This document shows, one piece after another, positions 54,303 to 64,000 of a DNA stretch of 64,000 nt. A program made the translations under genes and the position numbers. Within the stretch, counting starts at the first letter, position 1, and each line of letters starts with the position of its first letter. Location: positions 71,453-135,452 of the forward strand of contig MNCI01025086.1 of NCBI GenBank assembly GCA_015680685.1, read 5' to 3'. The notes under the pieces are model-generated. The model saw only the letters and a program-made list of their open reading frames with translations, made no database searches and was not told where the DNA came from. This DNA comes from Gnetum montanum (lineage: Eukaryota; Streptophyta; Gnetopsida; Gnetales; Gnetaceae).

Positions 54303-55500
54303 TTGATGAGGTGTCACTTACACAGGCTTACTTGGGCTCATGGAAAGGTTTTACTTGTTGCATGTTAACTAACTACTTTTTGTTTTGGCTTTTAGGTTTG
54401 TAGATCAACATGGCCCAATACGAAAAGATTTCATATGTGATATAAGGCCCTTCTCACAATGTTTAAAACATTGTTTGTTAAGGTACATGTGTCGGGTTCC
54501 AGTAGAGGAACTTGTCTCTAGGTTGAAATTTAACTTTCCTTATCCTAAGGTCATGGCATTTTTTGTTGAATGCCTTGTGCACTTCATTCAAGGACAAGGC
54601 CATCAATAAATTCTCATCTAGCACATTGAGGTTGATTAATCTCTCTTTTTGTGGTAAGCTTAGGTCAACATCTAAGTCATAGGCTATTGAAAGTGTACGA
54701 AGCTCAAATTGAATGGGGAGAGTTGGAAGTTTTTCATACATCAGATCATAGGGAGAGTAGCCTATATGGAGTTTCCATCTGGAGTGGTAGGTCCAAAGGG
54801 CATCATTGAGTTTCATGCTCCAATCTCTCCTATATTTGCTAATTGTTCTCATTAAGATCTTTGTGATCTCCCTATTGGTGACTTCAGCTTGACCATTGGC
54901 CTAGGGGTGATAGGGTGTTGTTAGTTTATGTTCGACCCACAAGTGTTGCATAAGCTTGCTAAAGGTAGTGCATGTAAAGTGAGTACCATTGTCAGAAATC
55001 AGTACACTTGGAACTCCAAACCTGTTTACAATATTCAGCTATACAAAATAAGTAGAAGTGGAAGATGCATAATCGGTGATGGTTGCTACTTCTACCCATT
55101 TGTTACAATAGTCAAAAATAACTATTATGTATGCCTTTTCATTTGACATGGGAGTGATGGGATCCATGAAGTTTATACTCTAAATGTCAAAGAATCCCAA
55201 TGGTTGGACTCACTATTCAGGCCCCTCCATTTGAGTGATCATCCCACCATCTTGTTGACAGCGTTCACAAGAACAGACAAATTGATGAGTGTTCCTAAAG
55301 ATTATTGGCCAATAATACCCTAACATTAGGATCTTAATGGCTATGTGTCTTCCTGGATAGTGAATTTCACAAGGACCCTGATGAAAGTCTTGGAGAATGC
55401 GTAATTGATCAATATCAAGAACACACCAAAGAACCAATCATTGGCGCATGCTTTGTAAAGGTGTTTGTTGATCTCCATGAAGCGTTTGGCCTGATGAAAA
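54303..55500 (-). pseudogene. pol: B2 integrase, first catalytic Asp replaced by Asn
   Basis: The zinc-binding part is open at 55437-55213 (DFHQGPCEIHYPGRH, then CERCQQDGG). In the core, SINFMD has Asn at 55173-55171 where D,D-35-E needs Asp. The second Asp (SDNGTHF) is at 54993-54991 and Glu (GQAEVTN) at 54885-54883, exactly 35 residues apart. The C-terminal part (54852-54478) is open for 124 codons and ends KVKFQPRDKFLYWNP. Confidence 0.9.
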
Positions 55501-55689
55501 AACTATTGTTTCTTTTGGTGGTCTAACTCTTGTGGAATCTCTTGAGTGAGAAGATAAGTGAGGATGTCATCATACCACTTAAGTTCAGTGGGTACTTGTT
55601 CATTTATTGCATCAACAAGGAGTTCATCAAGGAACTGATCAGAAAGTAGGCTTTTCTCCTCTTTATTGTCCCATTGTAACTAAGACAAG

Positions 55690-56240
55690 TGATTAGCATC
55701 ACATTCTTAGTTCTTTTTTGATCTACCAATGTAATATTGAACTCCTATAAGATCACCAATCACCGTATGACACAAGGGCTTATCATTATCTTGTTCATGA
55801 GGAAGTGAATAGCATTGTCGTTAGTGTACATAAACACTTTGTATCCAAGCACATAGTGCCTAAACTTCTTTAAAGCATACATCACTACCATAAGCTCTTT
55901 CTCCATTGTGGTGTATTTAAGCTATGCACCCACAATGCTTCAGCTTGTGCAGTGGATGTAATAAGGACATTTTTGATCATCCAACTACATAAGCATAACT
56001 CCCAAGGCATAGTTCGATGCATCCATCATGATGTGAAATGGATGGGACCAATTAGGTATTTGTAGAATTGGAGTTTCTACAAGATTCTCCTTAAGCTACT
56101 AGAATGTCTTTTTTCATTCCTTGATCTATATGAATGGAGCATCTTTCTTTGCAAGCTTGACCAATGATTTAGTAATCTTAGAAAAATTCTCTACAAATCA
56201 TCAATAGTAGCCAGTGTGTCCAAAGAATGATAGGATATCT
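55690..56240 (-). pseudogene. pol: B2 RNase H
   Basis: Sense reading gives a PFHIMMDAS block at about 56045-56020, which keeps the Asp that B1 has lost, then EKELMVVMYALKKFRHYVLGYKVF and a tail with NKIMISPCVIRW. Stops interrupt it. Confidence 0.8.
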
Positions 56241-56249
56241 TTAATGATT

Positions 56250-57000
56250 TTTGATTAGTAGGTTATTCCTTAGATGACCCTAATCTTTTTAGGATCCACC
56301 TCTATCCCTACTTGTGAGGTTCTATGCCACAACACAATTCCCTCCTCAACCAGGAGATGGATCTTCTACTAATTGAGCTAAAGATAAGTCTCCATGCATC
56401 TTTTAAGCACTTGCTCAAGGTAGTCTAGGGTTTGCTCAAACATTGCACCATAGGTGGAGAAGTCATCCATGAAGACTTCCACCTTGCTACCAATATGCTA
56501 CTAAAAAATACTTAGGACAAGGTGTTGGAATGTTGTAGGGGCATTACATAGATCAAAAGGCATCTTTTTATATGAAAACGTTTCCCAGGGATTTGTGAAT
56601 GTTATTTTGGCCCCATCTTCTAGCATTATCTAAATCTAGTTATAGCCATTATAACCATCCAAAAAGCTATAATAGAAATGCCCAGAGATAGTGTCCAACA
56701 TCTAGTTCACAAATGAGAATGAAAAATTATCTTTGAACATTGCCATGTTCAAAAACCTAAAATTAATATAGACCCACCACTTACCACATTTCTCTAGCAT
56801 GATCACAAGTGGGCTAACCCACTCACTATTCGCAATGGGATAGATGAACCTTTCCTTGAGGAGTTGTTTAATTTTCTCTTTGATGATTTACTTCAATTTT
56901 GGATTTAGCTACCTTTGTGACTACCTCTTTAGCTTGATGGAAGGATTAGTATAGATGCAATGTTAGCATATTCGAGGATCAATCCTTGTGAGTTTAGGAT
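56250..57000 (-). pseudogene. pol: B2 reverse transcriptase
   Basis: Sense blocks are RFIYPIANSEWVSPLVIM, FSFSFVNQMLDT, YYSFLDGYNGYN, MPFDLCNAPTTFQ and F-M-D-D at 56473-56462. The catalytic Asp pair is kept. The part before it (about 57100-56950) corresponds to the linker AYFTW and LRIDPRIC. Stops and frameshifts occur throughout. Confidence 0.88.
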
Positions 57001-57199
57001 ATGACTAGCAAAGCTGTTGGCAATTTGTTAACCACATTCAACAACATCATTTTCTACTCAGGAGAAAGGTTGGCATTGATTATTACTGGTTTTCCATTGT
57101 TTAGAAATGCATATTACATGCTAACAAGTAGAGTTTTCTAATCTAAGGGCTCCTATTTAAAATTTTTAGGGATTTTCAACTCTCCTCAATAAGGATAAT

Positions 57200-58060
57200 C
57201 AGGTTCATCATCAAAGAGTTGGTGATGAACTAGTTCTACTTCATCCATGCCTTCAACATAGGCACATGTTAAGCTGTCAATTGGTTCCATGAAAAGTTTG
57301 CTACTTTTACAATTACCTATCAGCCACTAGGTGTCCTCCTATTTTATGACTACTGTGTATAGGCACTTTTGGATTTCAAATTCATTTGCACACTATCTGC
57401 ATGCTTTAATTGATGTGATTTTGATAGACCATAACTTTTGCACATAGTTGCATCTTGTATTGTTGTACATGATGCATGGAAATCTCTTCTTCTCAATCTT
57501 TTCAAAAGCATTTTCCTTGAAACTTTAGAGGGAAATATCTCTAATTCCCATCCATGCATTAATGGTGCTCAACTAAGCCCTTTCCATAATGATTGGGAAA
57601 TACCCCTTGCAATTGTGAACCTTAATAACTAGGAAATCAACAAAATAGGACCATCGACAAAAAATGGTCACAATGTCCTTCACTAATCCCAAGGGAATAT
57701 GTATGGATTGATTTACCAATTCTAAATGAATGTCTCTCTTCTTGAAAGTAGGTAGGTTCTAGGCTTTGTACATTTGATGGGAAATCAAATTAACACAGCA
57801 CTTAAATTAAGAAGAGCCTTACATGCCTCATTTCTAGTAATATGCAAGTAGATGAGAGGACTTTTAGGATCATCTCTTTTATTGGAAGGGTTTCCAACAT
57901 TAATCCAAGTAGAGATAGTGTGCGTTAACATGACTATGTGGGCCTTGGAAGGTGTTTGGTTTGAAGGGCTCTCAACAATAATAGATGCAAAGGATGAAGG
58001 AGACACAAGATGACTAGTCGCATAAGTCAATGAGAGATTTATAGGGCTATTGGTTTAAAA
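57200..58060 (-). pseudogene. B2 aspartic protease, catalytic Asp replaced by Asn
   Basis: The frame ends in EACKALLNLSAVLI with N-L-S at 57808-57800, where the family has D-S-G. After frameshifts the C-terminal half is readable around 57680-57560 (VIKVHNCKGYFPIIMERA) and 57500-57430 (KKRFPCIMYNNTRCN). Confidence 0.8.
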
Positions 58061-58980
58061 GAATGGTTTTTATAGGATCTAGGTTCGAAGCCACTTGGTA
58101 GAGAAATTAGTTGTAAGTTAACAACCCTAGAAGCATTACATTATTGTGGCTATGTAGGAATTTCATCCTACATAGATGCAGCAGGAGATAATTGGGTTGA
58201 GGGAGGAGGAACATGTGCTAAAGGATGAGAAGGGTGATAAGGGTATGAGGATTCCCCTCTAGGAGATGAAGAATAAGTTTTGTAATACTCCAAAGGGTAG
58301 TAGTGATGTTAGAATGAGGCATGAATGAAAGAGTCACATGGAGACATGGGTTGTTGAACATAGTACCCATATGGATTAGGCTATCTATTAGGGTACTGCT
58401 ACCTTAGTGGTGTCATTCCCCATGATTGTGGTTGTTATCATTGATGGTACTACTCATATGATTTTCATGGAGCTCCACTTGGATAATAAGCTTATTGTTG
58501 CTGATGAAATTACCTTGGATTTCCTTGAGAATAAGGAAATCATATGGGTGCATGCCTTCTTATTAGTCTAGGACTCAAAGTGTACATCATAGATTCCTAC
58601 AAGTGTGACACAATAAGGAAATATCCCTTAGGATGTTCATATTGGTAGATGTTACACCCACCATCATCATCTAATTTTGACTCCACCACCTCTTCCACTA
58701 TAGTAGATTTTCCCTTACTCCTTTGGTAGGCATGTTTAGCTTCCTTTCTTCTCCTATAACCATGATCACTACCTTACTCTTTGGATTATTTTGTAATTTT
58801 TAGAATGGTTTCAAAATTTTTGTCCAAATATTTCTACATTTTATCCACCTTAGATGAAATTTCAGAAACAAATTTTTGAACCTGCAAGATTTTTTGTTGC
58901 ACCACTTCATCAAGTGGTGCCTCCCCCTCATTGTCACAAAAATAGACCTCCCTTTTTCTAATGGAAGGGTCCTCGTTATA
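58061..58980 (-). pseudogene. gag: B2 Gag C-terminal linker, zinc-knuckle relic and coiled coil
   Basis: The zinc-knuckle relic at 58657-58621 reads CNIYQYEHPKGY, so the second and third Cys are Tyr. Around it lie a Pro/Tyr/Gln-rich linker (58600-58080) and, before it, a Lys/Glu-rich helix (58980-58700) matching A2 13540-13300. Confidence 0.68.
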
Positions 58981-58981
58981 C

Positions 58982-59530
58982 TTAGCACTTTCCTATTTCC
59001 TCAACTCGCCTTCTTCTTTTGCAACCTACATAATCATTCTTTGAATCTGATGGAATTAAAGTTTCAACAATCTCTGTTGGGCATAAATCCCAAGGATTCT
59101 CCTCATTTTCAATTAGAGCCCATCCATGATATGGTGAAGCTATTCTTGCTGCATTCAAGGTTTCATGTGTTCCTTGTTTCCAGCCTTTGATTTTCTTTCT
59201 CAAACTAGACACTCTAGAGTACATTTGATATTTTCCATTAAAAAACTCAAGCAGTGTACTTCATTGATGAATTGATTCTAGCTCTAAAGAGTAGTACCAA
59301 ATTTCCACCTTTTTGTGAGTGTCCTAGGAAACAACTTAAGTTTTTTCCAGTCGTTCTCTATATTTTGCAAGGAATAGGCATTGTGAAAGACTTGAAGATG
59401 GATCTACGCATTTGAGTTATATCCCCCTCAAATATAGGGATATTGTTCATATCGAACCTCTTCATTTTGCTATCTTTTACATGCCTAGTTGGAATGCTGA
59501 TTACCTCTATGATGTTCAGCATGCTTCAAG
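58982..59530 (-). pseudogene. gag: B2 Gag capsid-like domain
   Basis: Sense blocks are DMNNIPIFEG, NAYNWKLF, YYSLELESIHQ, FNGKYQMYSRVSSLRKKIKGWKQGTHETL, then GLRIRPRENP in place of GLRYETRRTL. Two frames are used (59224-58982 is one open part). Confidence 0.78.
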
Positions 59531-60312
59531 TTTCTAGAAAAGGTTCATCATCATCATAATTTTAATAACACCTATGATGTCCTCTATTATCCCTTCATTC
59601 ATGGCAGGGCCTACAAGCATTATTATTCCATTGTCCATCTTCATCATGATTTTGCTATTTATGATGCTGATTAAATTTAGAGAAGGAAGAAGAAGATGGA
59701 GATGAAGAGGAAAAAGAGGGAGGAGGATTTTTATCACCACGATGTCTACCATCTTCTCTCTAATTGTCATGACCATAATCATTGGGTTTATCATCATCAT
59801 GATGCTTGCCTTACCTCCCACTTCTACCTGAACCCAAATTATTGATAGTGGACTGTAAGTTTAGGTTCAAGTCCCCTTCATTAGAGTTAATGGATGGAGA
59901 ATCTTCATGTTGAGAACCCCAAAAGGTAGGGTCCTCCTTGTCATTTTGATTGAATAAGAATAAGGGATTAGTAAACCATTTCCCCTTCGTAGCTTCATGC
60001 TACTTCTTCTGGTTCTAATCTTATTTGTGTTGTATTTCCATGGGATAGTAGTCTTGATAGTCATGGTCCTACATAATGTATTTATCATGGAGATCCTGGA
60101 TGCCACCTCTTAAGATTTTAGAAGAGCATATTAGAAATATATTGATCAGTAGGCAACAAAATGTTGCCCTTCATATCTCTCCACTGCAATTGTTCATCCT
60201 GATGCAAGATGAAGATGAAATCAGGCACAAACTCATCTGGATGAGTGTACACCACTTTGAATTCTTGGGGCACTAACAGTTTTGATTCATCATGCCTATG
60301 AGAAGAAGACAT
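59531..60312 (-). pseudogene. gag: B2 Gag N-terminal block with intact start
   Basis: ATG at 60312 opens MSSSHRHDESKLLVPQ, then YTHPDEFVPDFIFILHQDE and WRDMKGNILLPTDQY, open to 60118. The linker at 59880-59540 is His/Asp/Ser-rich in sense frames. About 140 bases separate the ATG from the primer site. Confidence 0.82.
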
Positions 60313-60452
60313 TTTGAATTAAAAGAAAAATTTAGTGTGCTTTAATTATAATAATTATTTTTATTTTTTGAATGATTATGACTTTAGGATTCATTCCAAC
60401 GATCTCAAATAATATTCACTAAGTCCTAGATAGTGCAGGTATCAAACTACAA

Positions 60453-60472
60453 GTCCCTAGCAATGGCTCCAA
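60453..60472 (-). other. B2 tRNA-Asp primer-binding site
   Basis: The minus strand from 60472 reads TTGGAGCCATTGCTAGGGAC next to the 5' LTR, a near match to the tRNA-Asp complement. Confidence 0.82.
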
Positions 60473-61364
60473 TGATGAGCGACGAGTAGACCCTATGCCC
60501 AACCATATAAATCATTAAGTGTTCATGTGTGATTTGGTCAAATTCTATGAACTTATAGCCTTCTAAGTACACTAGTCTTTAGGAAGTGAAACTAATAGTT
60601 ACAATCATTGTCTTCCCAATTACACTTGTGAAATGCAAAGGTATGGTTAAGTGCAACTAAGGCATATGATTTTTATCATTTTTACATTTTATCTTCTAAG
60701 TCATCTAAGAATAAAGAATAAAGAATGAAAGGTATTTAATTGCTAATTTAATCAAAATAGCTAACATTTAACTAATCCTATCATAAGCATTCATTCCCAC
60801 TTGCTGTACACATCTTGGATATGTTTAATGCTACTATGTTACCAAATGTTAAGGATTACTAGGATTACCAAGCACCAAGCATATGCTTTGACTGGTCATA
60901 CTTATGTGCTTAATTAATCACTATTTAATTTAGCCTAGTATAGTTTAATTAATTACTTTATTACTTAACACATTGAAGGAAATTGCTTAAAATATTAAAT
61001 GCATAAAGGAAATAATTAATCTATTTCAAAGTGTTGCAAGGTTTATTAGAGAGCTCGTCTTTATTTCTGCACAAATTGCATTGCTCAGATAGAACAATTC
61101 TTGAATAAAGATCTATACACTCTTTGACTCCTACTGAAGCCACTTAGAAAAATATTTTAACTTCTAAATGACAAAACTACAAGAGCTTCACTAAAACTAT
61201 GAGACTTATGCCTTAAATGTGGGTGGTAAGCATGTATTTATAGGCAAAACAGGGAGCCCCATTGATGGGTACATGTCAATGGATCAATCCTACATCGATG
61301 GGATGATGTCAATAGGGTTACATTGATGACATCCCATCAACATGGCCAACCAAACAACTCATCA
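60473..61364 (-). repeat. B2 5' LTR
   Basis: 892 bp. U3 (about 61240-61360) is built of repeated ATCGATGGGAT, ATTGATGGG and their complements, upstream of a TATAAATACATG-like TATA box near 61242 (minus strand). Confidence 0.92.
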
Positions 61365-61836
61365 GCTATGGTATAGAAGATTGGGAAATTTAAATCTTGA
61401 GAGCCTTAGTAAGATTTGTAAAAAGAAAATTTTTGAAGAATTATCCAACATCCAATCTAAGAAAGATAAGGTATATGACACTTGTTAAAAAGGTAAGTAA
61501 TGATCCATATTTTATAAGAGAAAAAATGATATTCTTACTAAATTTTCTCTTGAATTATTGCATTTGGATTTGGTTGGACCTACTAGAGCTTGTAGCTTAG
61601 TTGGTAAAAGATACTTTTTTTTGTGATTATTGATGATTGCTTAAGATTTACTTGGGTATTGCTACTAACCCATAAGGATGAAGCATTTCATCACTATAAA
61701 AAACTTTGCTACATGATACACAGAGAGAAGTGATACCTAATTAAGATAATTAGAAGCAACCATGGAGGAGAATTTAATAACTGCGCCTTTGAGGAATACT
61801 ATTACAATGAGAGTGTTGAATATGAATTTTCAGCAC
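61365..61836 (+). pseudogene. pol: C2 copia GAG-pre-integrase and integrase start
   Basis: After the B2 insertion, the frame resumes with WYRRLGNLNLESLSK (normally WHRRLGH, so the zinc His residues are Tyr and Asn). Next come LDLVGPTRACSLVGK (61562-61607), DDCLRFTWVLLL and HKDEAFHHY in broken frames, and SNHGGEF near 61750. The frame is cut at 61836 by A3. Confidence 0.85.
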
Positions 61837-62499
61837 TGATGAGACGTGAATTGCACAGGCCATGATATCGCGTCGTTCCCTGCGATATCGCGTAGGCGAT
61901 ATCGCGGTCCACCGCCAAATCTATAAATAAGAGGCGGCACTCCCCTCATTTGAAATCCTAGGTGTAAAGTAGTGAAGCTCTGGTGGATTGATCACCCCAG
62001 AGATAGAATATTTTCCATGTGCCCGCAGTAGGAGTCCCCCAAGTGAACGGTTCTTTATTCGAGCAGCTTTGTACCTGAACGCAAGTNGTTAGGTTAGTTA
62101 ACTGCCTCAGTACGACCGCTTCAAGCATGTGCGTTACGTGTGGTAATCCCAGTAACAATTAGTGTTTGGTAGCCACAGTTGCATAATTTAGGGTGTGTCC
62201 GGCAAGTGGGAATGGATGTTGATGCTAGGACTTAGTGTTGTAGTTAGAGTTAGTTTTAGTTTCTCAACCCTTCACCGTTTAGCATAGGAGATAGACTATA
62301 AAATACCAAAAAAATCATATACCTCGGACTTACTTAACCATACACCATGACAACAACAAGTAAGTTTGGGAAGACAATGAATGATTAACCCCAAGTTTTC
62401 CATGGGGCGTTTAGGCATTTAGTCTGTGGAGTTCGACCGGATCGCGCGTGCTACGCTCATTTCGTATGGTTGAGTGTAGGGGTACCTCGCCACTCATCA
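61837..62499 (+). repeat. A3 5' LTR with gap
   Basis: Starts TGATGAGACG and ends CACTCATCA, with palindromic words at 61862-61907 and TATAAATAAGAGG at 61922. About 140 bases present in other copies (8102-8240 of A1) are missing at the single n, 62087. Confidence 0.9.
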
Positions 62500-62640
62500 T
62501 TGGCACCGTTTCTAGGGACTAAGTATTTTTACATCAATTAGAACATAAGGGATATCACTCACATCGTTGTGAGCTTTAACGAACCTTCGGGTTAATCAGT
62601 TAATCAAGAACACATGTAACGGTAAACAGCACACCATAAA
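62500..62640 (+). other. A3 primer-binding site and leader
   Basis: TTGGCACCGTTTCTAGGGAC follows the LTR; tRNA-Asp type. The leader matches A1 8678-8801. Confidence 0.85.
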
Positions 62641-64000
62641 ATGGCTTCTTCTCAAAAAATTAACTCACCTAAGGATAATACAAAAGACAGTCAGTATCAC
62701 ACGCATAACCTAGACCAGCCATGTCCTAAACAATCTAAGGTCACATATACTCATCCTGATGAGTATGTCCCTAACTTTACTTTTATTCTCCACCAAGACA
62801 AACAACTGTGATGGAGAGATTTACAAGGTAACATCGTGTTACCCCCAGATCGATCAGTCCCTAACATGCTTTTTCGTGCTTTAGCACAGATGGGCATGCA
62901 AGAACTATTTGCGGAATACGTTTTGGATAACTTTGACATAAGGGATTATCATCCCACAAATGCCCAACGTATTCGGGATGAAAGGTAGGAGAGCCAACAT
63001 TCATTGTTGAAGGACAAGGTCCCCCATGTCCTTAGTGAAATAGGAGACGAGGAACCCCTCATAACGGGTTTCTTAGAAAATGATGTTCCTCCTCCTTACA
63101 ATGGTGAAGAGGTACGACATCAGGGCCTTCGATCAACTGTACATGCTATAGGCTCTGATCCCCATGAGTGCCAACTGTTCACGGCAGGAACAACCACTCA
63201 CACTAAGGATGGACACTTAGATTATTACAACGATTAGGGCCAAAGCAACCAAAGAGAAGGTAAGAAACATCGCCATAGTGATGGATCCCATTCCTCTTCT
63301 CCTTCATATCACCATTCACACTCTCCTTTCACATCTGGGCGCAACCATCATGAGCATAATGGAGAGGGTAAAAGTAAGGAAGATGAAAGACCTCGACAGG
63401 AAGGTCGAGAGGAGTTAGGACAAGGGCAAGGACGTAGGGAGAGTAGGGAACCACCACGTAGACATCACAAACGTCATGACAGGGATGATCATGATGTAAA
63501 TGTTTTGAAGGGGGATACAACGCTGATCCTCAACAACATTTACAGGCATTCCATGATGATTGTGCCTTACAAAATATAGATAATGAGTGGCAAAAGCTCA
63601 AGTTGTTCCCAAGGACACTCACTAAAGAAGCAGAGAGCTGGTACTGGTCCTTAGAATTGAAAACCATCAGGCAGTGGAGTACGATGCTTGAACTGTTCAA
63701 CAACAAATATCAAACGTACTCCAGAGTGTCCAATTTGCATAAGCAGATCTAAGGCTAGAAACAAGGTGCTTATGAACCCTTGGATGCTACCATGGCCCGA
63801 AACTATACACTGCTACATCATTGCCCGGGCCATGGGTAAGCTAAGTGGGATCAACTTCGCCACATCATGGATGGGCTAAGGAATGAAATGAGAAGAACTC
63901 TTGGGACTTACGCCCAAGGGAGACTTTCCCAACTGAGAGCCCATGAAGTTGAAAGTTTGTTGGAACAAGTAGCGCAAGAAGAGGGTGAGCTACGTAAGAG
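62641..64000 (+). pseudogene. gag: A3 Gag, nearly continuous, partial at window end
   Basis: ATG at 62641 opens MASSQKINSPKDN. The N-terminal block (YTHPDEYVPNFTFILHQD) and WRDLQGNIVLPPDRSVPN follow. In-frame stops at 62809 (TGA), 62986 (TAG) and 63235 (TAG) all stand where Arg or Gln codons would be, as expected from C-to-T decay. The Arg/Ser/His-rich linker covers about 63240-63490. A deletion of roughly 130 bases at about 63496 removes the linker end. The capsid-like domain (EAESWYWSLELKTIRQW, LELFNNKYQTYSRVSNL) then runs to the window end. Confidence 0.88.

Larger units (their letters stand above)
49205..61364 (-). mobile_element. B2: full-length Ty3/gypsy element with an extra ORF, inside C2
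   Basis: Minus-strand order is 5' LTR (61364-60473), primer site, gag, protease, RT, RNase H, integrase, hydrophobic ORF, 3' module, extra ORF region, 3' LTR (49774-49205). TSD is TCTAT at 49200-49204 against GCTAT at 61365-61369 (one difference). Joining the flanks restores the C2 frame. Length 12.2 kb, about 2 kb more than B1, mostly from the extra region at 50000-52300. Confidence 0.92.
61837..64000 (+). mobile_element. A3: third A-family element, cut by window end
   Basis: 5' LTR, primer site and gag of the A family, inserted in the C2 integrase. Its candidate TSD is AGCAC at 61832-61836, but the partner lies outside the window. Gag here is the least decayed of the five related copies. 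Confidence 0.9.

Overview
The window looks like plant nuclear DNA from a large, repeat-filled genome. I found no host gene, rRNA, tRNA or CRISPR array. Almost every interpretable base belongs to nested, decayed LTR retrotransposons. Their old age (LTR pairs differ by roughly 5-13% by eye, mostly C/T and G/A changes), AT-richness and deep nesting suggest a gymnosperm or similar slow-turnover plant genome; that taxonomic guess is inference only.

Labels used below: C1, C2 = Ty1/copia elements (SIRE-like); A1, A2, A3 = one Ty3/gypsy family with ~0.8 kb LTRs, tRNA-Asp primer sites and only gag plus protease; B0, B1, B2 = related Ty3/gypsy elements that also carry RT, RNase H and integrase (Athila/Tat-like, tRNA-Asp primer); T1 = a different gypsy-type element with 2.1 kb LTRs and only gag plus protease.

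Layout. 1-2640: AT-rich DNA and a word array that may be the 3' LTR of C1. 2640-7390: C1 pol and gag on the minus strand. 7884-32284: A1 (+), with target-site duplication (TSD) GGCTT. A2 (-, 9102-26501, TSD GTGAT) sits inside the A1 gag, and T1 (+, 15031-25511, TSD GGTGT) sits beside the A2 gag start codon. 32285-32690: a second word array. 32690-33018 and 43138-46480: the very decayed B0, split by B1 (33019-43137, TSD CATGT). 46480-49204 and 61365-61836: C2 (+), split by B2 (-, 49205-61364) and cut again by A3 (+, from 61837 past the window end).

How they relate. B1 and B2 have the autonomous layout gag-PR-RT-RH-IN. A1 and A2 share one identical internal deletion joining the end of protease to the end of pol, so they are non-autonomous derivatives that presumably moved using proteins of a B-like partner. 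All four keep the same 3' noncoding module, which includes a hairpin whose paired bases covary and a small hydrophobic reading frame overlapping the end of pol. No copy looks functional: protease active sites are changed in every element where I could read them, the two readable integrases have each lost a different catalytic acid, and frames are broken by stops. The three single 'n' positions (11209, 49467, 62087) each coincide with 140-310 bp missing relative to a sister copy.
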